DNA of 5,703 nucleotides from Bacteroidales bacterium. GTDB taxonomy: Bacteria > Bacteroidota > Bacteroidia > Bacteroidales > NBLH01. Below, one piece after another: positions 1-5,703 of this stretch (position 1 is the first letter of the stretch; each line of letters opens with the position of its first letter). Position numbers and translations under genes: made by a program. The stretch is taken from the NCBI GenBank assembly GCA_027083715.1, contig JALWNR010000215.1:1-5703 (forward strand), given 5' to 3'. Below the pieces are notes generated by a model that did not search any database, had not been told where the DNA came from, and was given only the letters and a program-made list of their open reading frames with translations.

Positions 1-39
1 CACTTTTTCATGTGTTTATTTTTTACTATTTTTAATTGC

Positions 40-121
40 CACATAGCCTGTTCCGCTACTGAGGAAGAACCGCATGATGTAAAATAATCATTGCTCCCGA
101 AAAATCGGGACAGGCTTTGTG
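40..121. repeat. Imperfect 16-bp inverted repeat enclosing a 50-nt loop
   Basis: Bases 40-55 pair with 106-121: 14 Watson-Crick pairs, one G-U pair (52/109) and one T-T mismatch (44/117). Inside the loop, 72-78 pairs with 87-94 with a single bulged base, giving a second hairpin. The region between 11 and 190 has no convincing gene on either strand. It could be a structured untranslated leader or trailer, a small RNA, or a short miniature inverted-repeat element; the short word TTTAAT lies just outside both arms (31-36 and 124-129), which would fit a target duplication but is weak in such AT-rich sequence. No known riboswitch class was recognised. Confidence 0.5.
95..110. other. Short perfect hairpin TCCCGA-AAAA-TCGGGA
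   Basis: A perfect 6-bp stem (95-100 with 105-110) with a 4-base loop. Its right arm is also used by the longer stem 40-55/106-121, so the two folds exclude each other. On the minus strand it lies about 80 bases past the stop of the gene at 191-757 and could contribute to transcript ending, but it is not followed by a clean T-run on either strand, so I do not call it a terminator. Confidence 0.45.
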
Positions 122-190
122 TGTTTAATCATGCTTGTTTCATGTGTTCTTACAAATTGGGCTAATTTAGTATAACTCTTAATTTACATA

Positions 191-757
191 TCAATAAGCC
201 TCTTTATAACTTCTTAGCCATTGCGGATTCTGAATTGCCTCTAATAATCGAAATGCATTTTCTCCGTAGAAATAATCTCTTAAATGTTCAATTCCAAATT
301 TTTTAAGCATTTCCATTTGTTCGGCTGTTGGCAAATAATCAAATTCTATATTTTGAGACCAGCCTTTTTCTGCTTTACCTGTTGTTTTGTATGGAAACTC
401 TGTATAACGTAGTTTCCATAAATTATCCAATATTGATAAATTAGTAATGTTATACTTTTTAAAATAATCGATTTTATACGGATTTGCCAAAGATTTTGTT
501 TTCCCTTTTGCCTGATATACAAAATCATCTTGTGTAATTAAAATAATTTTTCGTTTGCCACCAGCTAAGGGCTTTACTAATGCAAAATTAACCAATCCAC
601 CTCCGGCATTCGGGATTAGGTTAAAACCAAGATAATATTCTTGAATTATTGAATCAGAGCCAAAGGTTGTTGTCTCTTCTTGTGCTGACATGTGCACACT
701 TATAAAAATAGGTATTAATACTAAATACGTAAAGTGTTTAAAATATGAAATCATCAT
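191..757 (-). CDS. Small exported protein of unknown function
   Basis: An open frame of 188 codons. The N terminus looks like a signal peptide: a short basic start, a hydrophobic stretch at about residues 9-21 (FTYLVLIPIF and following), then a likely cleavage near Ala25 (HMSA|QEE). There is no lipobox cysteine, so a soluble periplasmic or secreted product is more likely than a lipoprotein. The mature part is mixed alpha/beta in character, with a Gly-rich turn (NAGGG, residues 50-54), a Gly-Gly-Lys-Arg-Lys patch before a beta-like IILIT stretch (67-75), and a C-terminal segment rich in aromatic residues (DYFYGENAFRLL, 161-172). I recognise no family or catalytic motif. Two adjacent ATG codons (757 and 754) are possible starts; neither has a Shine-Dalgarno sequence, as is usual in Bacteroidota. 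It is transcribed away from maeB and nothing here links the two functionally. Confidence 0.78.
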   Translation of the reverse strand: MMISYFKHFTYLVLIPIFISVHMSAQEETTTFGSDSIIQEYYLGFNLIPNAGGGLVNFALVKPLAGGKRKIILITQDDFVYQAKGKTKSLANPYKIDYFKKYNITNLSILDNLWKLRYTEFPYKTTGKAEKGWSQNIEFDYLPTAEQMEMLKKFGIEHLRDYFYGENAFRLLEAIQNPQWLRSYKEAY

Positions 758-861
758 CTTTGATATTTAAAGTTGTTAAATTGTAGCCCGTGCTGTTTAT
801 ACATTATCACATTAGAGCATTATTTCGCTCATATAACGAATTATGACTATTTTTAATTGTA

Positions 862-882
862 ATAAACATATGAGTTTATGTT
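862..882. promoter_or_regulatory. Two overlapping dyads upstream of the maeB promoter
   Basis: ATAAAC (862-867) faces GTTTAT (874-879), and AACATA (865-870) faces TATGTT (877-882); each pair is a perfect 6-bp inverted repeat with a 6-base spacer. They sit about 20 bases upstream of the proposed -33 element, where an activator or repressor could bind. In AT-rich DNA such dyads also arise by chance, so this is only a candidate operator. Confidence 0.2.
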
Positions 883-899
883 AAGAAAAATATTTGAAA

Positions 900-932
900 T
901 TGAACATTGCGATTAAAAAGCACTTAACTTTG
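900..932 (+). promoter_or_regulatory. Candidate Bacteroidota-type promoter of maeB
   Basis: TAACTTTG at 925-932 matches the Bacteroidota -7 consensus TAnnTTTG exactly. A TTG at 900-902 lies 22 bases upstream and can serve as the -33 element, within the spacing known for this promoter class. Transcription would begin around 937-942, leaving a leader of roughly 20 bases before the ATG at 961. The leader has no Shine-Dalgarno sequence but is A/T-rich, which is typical of translation starts in this phylum. Confidence 0.55.
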
Positions 933-960
933 TATAATAATATCTTAAAATTAATTTGAT

Positions 961-3243
961 ATGGCAAAAATAACAAAAGATGATGCATTAAAGTATCATT
1001 CAGAAGGAAGACCCGGAAAAATTGAAGTTATTCCAACTAAACCGCATAGTAGTCAACGGGATTTGGCACTAGCATACTCTCCGGGAGTAGCCGACCCTTG
1101 TTTGGAGATCGAAAAAGACCCCAAAGAAGCATATAAATACACGGCAAAAGGTAATTTGGTTGCTGTAATATCTAATGGAACAGCCGTTTTGGGCTTAGGA
1201 AACCTAGGAGCATTAGGTGGTAAACCTGTTATGGAAGGAAAAGGTTTACTTTTTAAAATCTTTGCAGACGTAGATGTTTTTGATATTGAAGTAGATACTA
1301 CTGATGTTGATAAATTTGTTGAAACCGTAAAAGAGATTTCACCCACCTTTGGAGGTATTAACTTAGAAGATATTAAAGCACCTGAATGTTTTGAAATTGA
1401 AGAGCGTTTAAAAAACGAACTGGATATTCCGGTAATGCACGATGATCAGCATGGAACAGCAATTATTTCATCAGCAGGAATTGTTAATGCGCTTGAATTG
1501 GTAAATAAAAAAATAGAAGATATTAAAATGGTTATTAGCGGAGCAGGGGCTTCGGCTATGGCTTGTACACGTTTGATAATGTCTTTGGGTGTGAAACCCG
1601 AAAATGTGGTTATGTGTGATAGTAAAGGGGTAATTAATGAAGAAAGAAAAGATATTAATAAATATAAAAAACAATTTGTTACTAAGCGAAAAGTAAATAC
1701 ACTTGCAGAAGCATTAGAGGGTGCAGATGTTTTTTTAGGTCTTTCAAAAGGAGGACTTGTTACCAAGGATATGGTTAAAAGTATGGCAAAAGATCCTATT
1801 GTTTTTGCTATGGCTAATCCGGATCCTGAAATTACCTATGAAGATGCCAAAGATGCGCGTGATGATGTGATTATGGCTACCGGAAGGTCTGATTATCCAA
1901 ATCAGGTAAATAATGTGCTCGGATTTCCTTATATTTTTAGAGGAGCTTTAGACGTTAAAGCAACCGCTATAAATGAGGAAATGAAAAAAGCAGCAGTATA
2001 TGCCATTGCTTCATTAGCAAAAATGGATGTTCCCGAAGATGTTAATGCAGCTTATAATACAAGGAATTTAAAATTCGGTCGTGATTATATTATCCCTAAG
2101 CCTTTAGATCCAAGATTGATAAGTATTGTTGCTCCGGCAGTTGCAAAAGCAGCTATGGATTCAGGTGTTGCACAATCGCCAATTACTGATTGGGATGCTT
2201 ATAAGGAAGAGCTGGAAAATCGTTTAGGACATGGAAATAAATTGATTAATTCGATAAATGAAAAAGCCAGACAAAATCCTAAATGGGTGGTTTTTGCAGA
2301 AGCAACAAATTTTAATGTGCTTAAAGCAGCACAGGTTTGTTTACACGAAAAATTGGCAAAACCTATTTTATTAGGAAATGTAGAAGTAATTAATCAGTTG
2401 ATTGAAGATAATCAGCTGGAATTGAATAATGTTCCGATTATTGACCCACGCTGTAAAGATGAAGGTGCTCGACGTGAGCGATATGCAAAAATTTTATGGG
2501 AAAAGCGCAAACGTAAAGGAATGACTTTGGACGAAGCCCGTGAAATTATATACAATAGAAATTATTTTGGCATTATGATGGTAGAAACCGGCGATGCAGA
2601 TGCATTTATTTCAGGAACTTCGTCAAAATATGCACAAATTATCAAACCCGCTTTGGAAATTGTAGGTACACATCCTGAATATAATCATATTGCCGGTATG
2701 CACGTTGTGAAAACAAAAAGAGGTCCATTGTTTTTTGCTGATACAACGGTTAATCGTCAGCCCAGCCCTGAAACTTTAGTAGAAACGACTCTTGCAGCTG
2801 CTAAAACCGTTAGAAGATATGGTTTAGAACCGGTTATTGCAATGATTTCATATTCCAATTTTGGTTCTGTACGTGATGGCAGTCCTAAACGAGTGCAAGA
2901 TGCAATAAAAATTTTACATGAAAATTATCCGGAAATAATTGTGGATGGCGAAATGCAAGCAAATTTTGCCTTTAATGCAGAGCATCGTCAAAAACAATTC
3001 CCATTTACTAAATTAGGCAGCAAAAAAGTGAATACAGTTATTTTTCCAAACCTAAGTACCGGTAACGCAGCATATAAAATAATGCAGGAAATAGGCGAAG
3101 GAGAAGTTATTGGACCAATTTTAATGGGAATGAAAAAACCTATTCATGTATTACAAATGGAAAGTACTGTGCGTGAAATAGTTTATATGGCAACTATTGC
3201 AGTTATTGATGCCCAATGTATTGAAGAAGGTGATTGTAATTAA
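961..3243 (+). CDS. maeB: NADP-type malic enzyme with C-terminal phosphotransacetylase-like domain
   Basis: The 760-residue product matches the usual length of MaeB (about 760) and is complete. Malic enzymes of this class convert malate plus NAD(P)+ to pyruvate, CO2 and NAD(P)H in the cytoplasm, supplying NADPH and linking the TCA cycle to pyruvate. Order of domains: malic enzyme N-terminal domain at about 15-155, NAD(P)-binding Rossmann domain at about 160-395, phosphotransacetylase-like domain at about 430-755. Visible key residues: the likely catalytic Tyr39 in LAYSPGVA, Lys94 in MEGKG as the likely general base, acidic metal ligands Glu136-Asp137 (LED) and Asp161-Asp162 in HDDQHGTA, the dinucleotide motif GAGASA at 194-199, and the Asn residues of ANPDPEI (286-292) and NQVNNVLGFP (314-323). 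In MaeB proteins the C-terminal domain is generally thought not to make acetyl phosphate but to sense acetyl-CoA; here SYSNFGS (630-636) stands where true Pta enzymes have a STKGS-like motif, in line with that. The cofactor choice, NADP, is inferred from the family. The gene stands alone, with its own promoter and terminator. The start at 961 fits the family N terminus. Confidence 0.96.
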   Translation: MAKITKDDALKYHSEGRPGKIEVIPTKPHSSQRDLALAYSPGVADPCLEIEKDPKEAYKYTAKGNLVAVISNGTAVLGLGNLGALGGKPVMEGKGLLFKIFADVDVFDIEVDTTDVDKFVETVKEISPTFGGINLEDIKAPECFEIEERLKNELDIPVMHDDQHGTAIISSAGIVNALELVNKKIEDIKMVISGAGASAMACTRLIMSLGVKPENVVMCDSKGVINEERKDINKYKKQFVTKRKVNTLAEALEGADVFLGLSKGGLVTKDMVKSMAKDPIVFAMANPDPEITYEDAKDARDDVIMATGRSDYPNQVNNVLGFPYIFRGALDVKATAINEEMKKAAVYAIASLAKMDVPEDVNAAYNTRNLKFGRDYIIPKPLDPRLISIVAPAVAKAAMDSGVAQSPITDWDAYKEELENRLGHGNKLINSINEKARQNPKWVVFAEATNFNVLKAAQVCLHEKLAKPILLGNVEVINQLIEDNQLELNNVPIIDPRCKDEGARRERYAKILWEKRKRKGMTLDEAREIIYNRNYFGIMMVETGDADAFISGTSSKYAQIIKPALEIVGTHPEYNHIAGMHVVKTKRGPLFFADTTVNRQPSPETLVETTLAAAKTVRRYGLEPVIAMISYSNFGSVRDGSPKRVQDAIKILHENYPEIIVDGEMQANFAFNAEHRQKQFPFTKLGSKKVNTVIFPNLSTGNAAYKIMQEIGEGEVIGPILMGMKKPIHVLQMESTVREIVYMATIAVIDAQCIEEGDCN

Positions 3244-3260
3244 ATTTGACTATAGTTTAT

Positions 3261-3347
3261 AATACTTCGTTAAAAAATGAAAGGTGAAGAGCGGGAAGTG
3301 GATTAATTCACTCCTCACTCTTTACCTTTCATTTTTTAACGGGTATT
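3261..3347 (+). terminator. Long palindromic terminator after maeB, possibly bidirectional
   Basis: Bases 3269-3300 pair with 3309-3340 around an 8-base loop (3301-3308): 28 Watson-Crick pairs, two G-U pairs and two mismatches in 32 positions. Outside this, 3268 pairs with 3341 and AATAC (3261-3265) pairs with GTATT (3343-3347). The stem is bounded by six A (3272-3277) and six T (3332-3337), so transcripts from either side would give a hairpin followed by a U-run. It starts 17 bases after the maeB stop codon. The arm is much longer than an ordinary intrinsic terminator, so it may belong to a dispersed intergenic repeat family that doubles as a terminator. Confidence 0.75.
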
Positions 3348-3718
3348 GAGTAAAATAGTTTGCAGTTTTAACCCGCAAAATTACCTTCGGTGAGGTGCTT
3401 CGCAGTTCACCGCTTTTATTGTAAATGCACTGTAATATTTTTATTATCAACAGATTAAGAAGGTTTTGCAACAAAATAAAGGCACTCAAATTTATTCGCC
3501 TTCGGCTCATGAGGCTAAAGGTTAGGTGTCGCTTGAAATTCTCTTTAAGCATCTACTTCGTTACGAATTCCTTGAAATATAAAGATATGTCGGCGGAATA
3601 CGATGCCTTGTATCTGCATAAAGATAATTTCATGAATTATTGCGGTTAAGGAATCAAAAGATAATTTTTAAAATATGCTTATAGTCTATATCTTTACCTT
3701 TTAAAAAAGTATAGATTT
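3348..3718. other. Gene-free spacer, rich in short dyads and repeats
   Basis: I find no convincing gene in these 371 bases. Open frames exist on both strands (3425-3649 plus, 3322-3552 minus) but they lack recognisable domains and ribosome sites, and the minus one runs into the palindrome. The spacer holds several dyads: a hairpin at 3388-3412, GCCT/AGGC at 3498-3501/3512-3515, GCTT-AAA/TTT-AAGC at 3531-3550, TTCGT/ACGAA at 3557-3567 and TATAG/CTATA at 3680-3690. It also has direct repeats: CTTGAAAT (3532-3539, 3571-3578) and AAAGATAATTT (3620-3630, 3657-3667). Parts are noticeably less AT-rich than the surrounding spacer. A degenerate -7 element, TATCTTTA at 3689-3696, could serve the glycosyltransferase genes, but no matching -33 TTG is present. 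Confidence 0.55.
3388..3412. other. Hairpin CGGTGA/TCACCG with internal loop
   Basis: CGGTGA (3388-3393) pairs with TCACCG (3407-3412); inside, after a two-base internal loop on each side, TGC (3396-3398) pairs with GCA (3402-3404) around a TTC loop. It is followed by CTTTTATT, so on the plus strand it could act as a weak second terminator behind maeB. It may equally be part of a longer structured or repeated element in this spacer. Confidence 0.4.
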
Positions 3719-4645
3719 ATGTTATCATTTGTAATTCCGGCATATAACGAAGAAAAAAATGTTGAAGCCATCTATTCTCGAATAAAAGCTTTAATGCAAG
3801 AAATAAAAGAACCCTTTGAAATTATTTTTATAAATGATGGCAGTACTGATAATACAGTAGAAAAGCTCAAAAATTTAGCCCAAAATGATAATAGTATTAA
3901 AATAATAAGTCTTACCCGTAATTTTGGACATCAATCCGCACTAACTGCCGGATTAAAATTAGCCAAAGGAGATGCCACTATATCAATGGATTGTGATTTA
4001 CAAGACCCGCCGGAAGTTATTCATGAAATGTATCAAAAATGGAAAGAAGGTTTTGATATTGTTTATGCAAGACGTTTAAATTATCGCAAAGATCATTTTT
4101 TTAAAAAAATAGGTTCAAAAATCTATTACCGAATTTTAAATAAGTTTTCTTTTGTGGATATGCCGCGTAATGTTGGTGATTTTCGCTTAATAGATAAATC
4201 GGTTTTATATGAAATTAACAATATGCCCGAGCATTCGCGCTATTTACGGGGAATGGTTGCTTGGACAGGTTTTTCGCACACTTATGTAGATTATTATCGT
4301 CCGGATAGAGTGGAGGGCGAGTCTGCTTATTCATTAAGTAAGTTGGCACGTTTAGGGATGGATGGTATGTTTAATTTTTCAGTACTACCACTTCGTTTGG
4401 GATTTTATTTGGGACTTATCACCATTTTCTTTGGAATCGGGCTTTTACTTTATCAAATTGGTGATGTGATAATAAACGGAGTATATTATCATCTTTATAA
4501 ATGGCTAATCGTGGTATTGTTTATTTTTATGGGCTTTATGTTTATGCTGATGTGGATTATCGGTGAATACATCTGGCGGATATTTAACGAGGTACGATCA
4601 AGACCAATTTACATCATTAAAGAAAAAATTAATTTTGAGGAGTAA
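3719..4645 (+). CDS. Membrane-anchored family 2 glycosyltransferase (DPM1/GtrB-like)
   Basis: The 308-residue product has the length and layout of polyprenyl-phosphate glycosyltransferases such as GtrB, ArnC and DPM1. These enzymes move a sugar from a nucleotide sugar to undecaprenyl or dolichyl phosphate on the cytoplasmic face of the inner membrane. The GT-A domain covers about residues 1-210: the start SFVIPAYNEE (3-12), the nucleotide-binding INDGSTDNT (38-46), the RNFGHQSALTAG stretch (67-78), and the metal-binding DxD at Asp91-Cys-Asp93 within MDCDLQDPPE. GDFRLID (153-159) and ESAYSLSKL (201-209) are further conserved blocks of this subfamily. Two hydrophobic helices follow at about 222-250 and 261-284, then a short basic tail. 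The sugar cannot be read from the sequence. It is the first gene of an apparent operon; the next gene starts three bases after its stop. The ATG at 3719 is the only start that keeps the whole N-terminal strand; it has no Shine-Dalgarno sequence. Confidence 0.93.
   Translation: MLSFVIPAYNEEKNVEAIYSRIKALMQEIKEPFEIIFINDGSTDNTVEKLKNLAQNDNSIKIISLTRNFGHQSALTAGLKLAKGDATISMDCDLQDPPEVIHEMYQKWKEGFDIVYARRLNYRKDHFFKKIGSKIYYRILNKFSFVDMPRNVGDFRLIDKSVLYEINNMPEHSRYLRGMVAWTGFSHTYVDYYRPDRVEGESAYSLSKLARLGMDGMFNFSVLPLRLGFYLGLITIFFGIGLLLYQIGDVIINGVYYHLYKWLIVVLFIFMGFMFMLMWIIGEYIWRIFNEVRSRPIYIIKEKINFEE
4637..4642 (+). promoter_or_regulatory. Strong Shine-Dalgarno GAGGAG before the GT4 gene
   Basis: GAGGAG lies in the last codons of the upstream gene, six bases before the GTG at 4649. 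It supports that GTG as the true start rather than the in-frame ATG at 4661. Such a clear Shine-Dalgarno sequence is uncommon in Bacteroidota and is absent before the other genes here. Its position suggests translational coupling to the upstream glycosyltransferase, although the sequence also has to encode the C-terminal Glu-Glu of that protein. Confidence 0.6.
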
Positions 4646-4648
4646 GCA

Positions 4649-5703
4649 GTGAGAATATTAATGCTGAATAATGAATTTCCTCCACTTGGAGGTGGTACGG
4701 GAACTGTTAACCTTGAACTTTTTAAGCAGTTTAGTAAATACCCGAATCTTAAAATTGATTTAATTACCTCCGGAAATTCCGAAAATAATAAGGTAGAGCA
4801 GTTTTCGGATAATATTACTATTTATAAGGTACTTGAGAATAACAAAAACATACATCACGCAAGTAACTATGAATTAATAAAATACACCCTAAAAGCAAGT
4901 TTTAAAGCCATCCGTTTGCAAAGAAAAAACAAATATGATTTTAGTTTTGCATGGAGTACGGTTCCGGCGGGTTTTGTATCTTTTTTGTTGCTCGTATTTT
5001 TTAAACTTCCGTATTATATAAGGGTAGGAGGACCTGATATTCCGGGATTTGAAGAACGTTACAAAACGGTTTATAAAATTATTTCTCCGCTAATTAAACT
5101 AATCTGGAAAAAAGCAAAGCTTTTGATTACAAAATGCAAAACCGAATATGAAATGGTAAAAAGCATTAACCGGAAATTAAAAATAATTGTAATATATAAT
5201 GGAGTAGATACTGAAAAATTTTTTCCTGTAGAAAAAACCTTAAATCATCCGCTGAAAATAATTTGTCCGGCACGACTGATAAAACGCAAAGGGCAGGATA
5301 TTTTAATAAAGGCTGTTGCAAAACTAAAAGAGCAAAATATTATTTTTCATATTGATTTTATTGGTGAGGGTGATGAGAAAGAAAACTATATGAAACTGGC
5401 AAAAGAGCTGGATGTTTCGGAACAAATTTGCTTTTGTGCTTATATTGAAAGAAAAAAGATGCATGAATTTTATCAAAAAGCTGATATATTTGTACTTCCA
5501 TCGTATAACGAAGGTATGAGTAATGCATTACTTGAAGCTATGGCTTGTGGTTTGCCTGTTGTAGTTACCGATGTTGGTGGGACAGAAGAGTTAGTTGATA
5601 CAAGTAATGGATTTATCTTTACAAAAGGTGATATGGATAAATTAAGCAATATTTTAAAACATATTTATATCAATAAAAGTGAATTATTAGATAAATCATT
5701 AAG
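4649..5703 (+). CDS. GT4-family glycosyltransferase, 3' end cut by the window
   Basis: An uninterrupted frame of 351 codons runs from the GTG at 4649 to the right edge, with no stop, so the C terminus is missing. The product is a GT-B fold, GT4-type retaining glycosyltransferase, which transfers a sugar from a nucleotide donor to a growing lipid-linked glycan or other acceptor in the cytoplasm. The N-terminal domain opens with MRILMLNNEFPPLGGGTG, whose NEFPPLGGG loop is characteristic of the family. The linker IYNGVDTEKFFP is at 182-193. The donor-binding domain follows, with CPARLIKRKGQD (206-217) carrying the expected Arg209 and Lys214, FIGEGDE (237-243), and the EX7E signature Glu288-Glu296 in NEGMSNALLEAMACGLPVV. 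Members are usually 370-400 residues, so about 20-50 are probably missing. Choosing GTG instead of the ATG at 4661 adds MRIL, the first beta strand of the fold, and places the Shine-Dalgarno at a good distance. The tight spacing behind the GT2 indicates one operon for surface glycan or glycolipid synthesis; the sugar and acceptor are unknown. Confidence 0.93.
   Translation, partial: MRILMLNNEFPPLGGGTGTVNLELFKQFSKYPNLKIDLITSGNSENNKVEQFSDNITIYKVLENNKNIHHASNYELIKYTLKASFKAIRLQRKNKYDFSFAWSTVPAGFVSFLLLVFFKLPYYIRVGGPDIPGFEERYKTVYKIISPLIKLIWKKAKLLITKCKTEYEMVKSINRKLKIIVIYNGVDTEKFFPVEKTLNHPLKIICPARLIKRKGQDILIKAVAKLKEQNIIFHIDFIGEGDEKENYMKLAKELDVSEQICFCAYIERKKMHEFYQKADIFVLPSYNEGMSNALLEAMACGLPVVVTDVGGTEELVDTSNGFIFTKGDMDKLSNILKHIYINKSELLDKSL

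Larger units (their letters stand above)
6..148. repeat. 11-bp direct repeat pair (6-16 and 138-148)
   Basis: The sequence TTTCATGTGTT occurs identically at 6-16 and 138-148, bracketing the inverted repeat at 40-121. Read on the minus strand both copies are AACACATGAAA, so each contains an ATG followed by AAA. The repeat could be a duplicated translation-start region, a remnant of an insertion duplication, or chance in AT-rich DNA. The identity is seen directly; the meaning is not established. Confidence 0.4.

Noticed and set aside
154..168. AAATT/AATTT dyad as terminator of the minus-strand gene at 191-757
   Set aside because: Only five A-T pairs, too weak, and no T-run follows on the minus strand.
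815..830. GAGC/GCTC hairpin in the divergent promoter region
   Set aside because: A 4-bp stem with an 8-base loop is within chance expectation and has no clear relation to either promoter.
1053..1766. Antisense open frames within the maeB gene (1053-1346 and 1446-1766)
   Set aside because: They lie entirely opposite well-conserved malic enzyme domains, show Ser/Thr/Pro- or Phe-rich composition typical of antisense shadows, and have no ribosome sites or recognisable motifs.
3241..3248. TAAATTTG matching the -7 promoter consensus at the maeB stop codon
   Set aside because: It overlaps the stop codon and would transcribe straight into the terminator at 3261-3347; the match is easily made by chance in AT-rich DNA.
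3322..3552. Minus-strand 76-codon frame
   Set aside because: Its end runs into the arm of the palindromic terminator and it shows no recognisable motif.
3425..3649. Plus-strand 74-codon frame
   Set aside because: It crosses several dyads, has an Arg/Lys/Ile-rich first half without domain features, and has no ribosome site. Kept only as a low-level finding for its last part.
1..5703. tRNA, rRNA, CRISPR array, insertion sequence or phage genes
   Set aside because: I looked on both strands and saw no cloverleaf, regularly spaced repeats, transposase or phage-like proteins.

Overview
The window looks like chromosomal DNA from a Bacteroidota member, probably near the Bacteroidales/Marinilabiliales or Flavobacteriia. 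I infer this from the AT-rich composition, the near absence of Shine-Dalgarno sequences before two of the three plus-strand genes, a TAnnTTTG-type -7 element before the malic enzyme gene, and the style of the proteins. No finer taxonomic placement is supported by what I can see.

Layout, left to right. Positions 1-190 are non-coding or carry at most the first codons of a minus-strand gene leaving the left edge; they hold a structured inverted repeat (40-121) with a competing short hairpin (95-110) and an 11-bp direct repeat. Positions 191-757 (minus) encode a small exported protein that I do not recognise. Positions 758-960 are a divergent promoter region. Positions 961-3243 (plus) encode a full-length MaeB-type malic enzyme with a C-terminal phosphotransacetylase-like domain. 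A long, nearly perfect palindrome with an A6/T6 pair (3261-3347) follows, very probably a terminator. Positions 3348-3718 hold no convincing gene but are dense in short dyads and short direct repeats. Positions 3719-4645 (plus) encode a membrane-anchored family 2 glycosyltransferase of the DPM1/GtrB type. A GT4-type glycosyltransferase starts at a GTG at 4649, three bases after the previous stop codon, behind a strong GAGGAG ribosome binding site, and runs off the right edge.

Three unrelated units are therefore present: a secreted protein of unknown role, a central-metabolism enzyme that makes pyruvate and NADPH from malate, and the start of a glycan-assembly operon. In that operon the GT2 probably loads a sugar onto a polyprenyl phosphate carrier, and the GT4 probably transfers a sugar from a nucleotide donor. 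I did not find a convincing undescribed system. The most unexplained material is the structured region at 40-121 and the dyad-rich spacer at 3348-3718.
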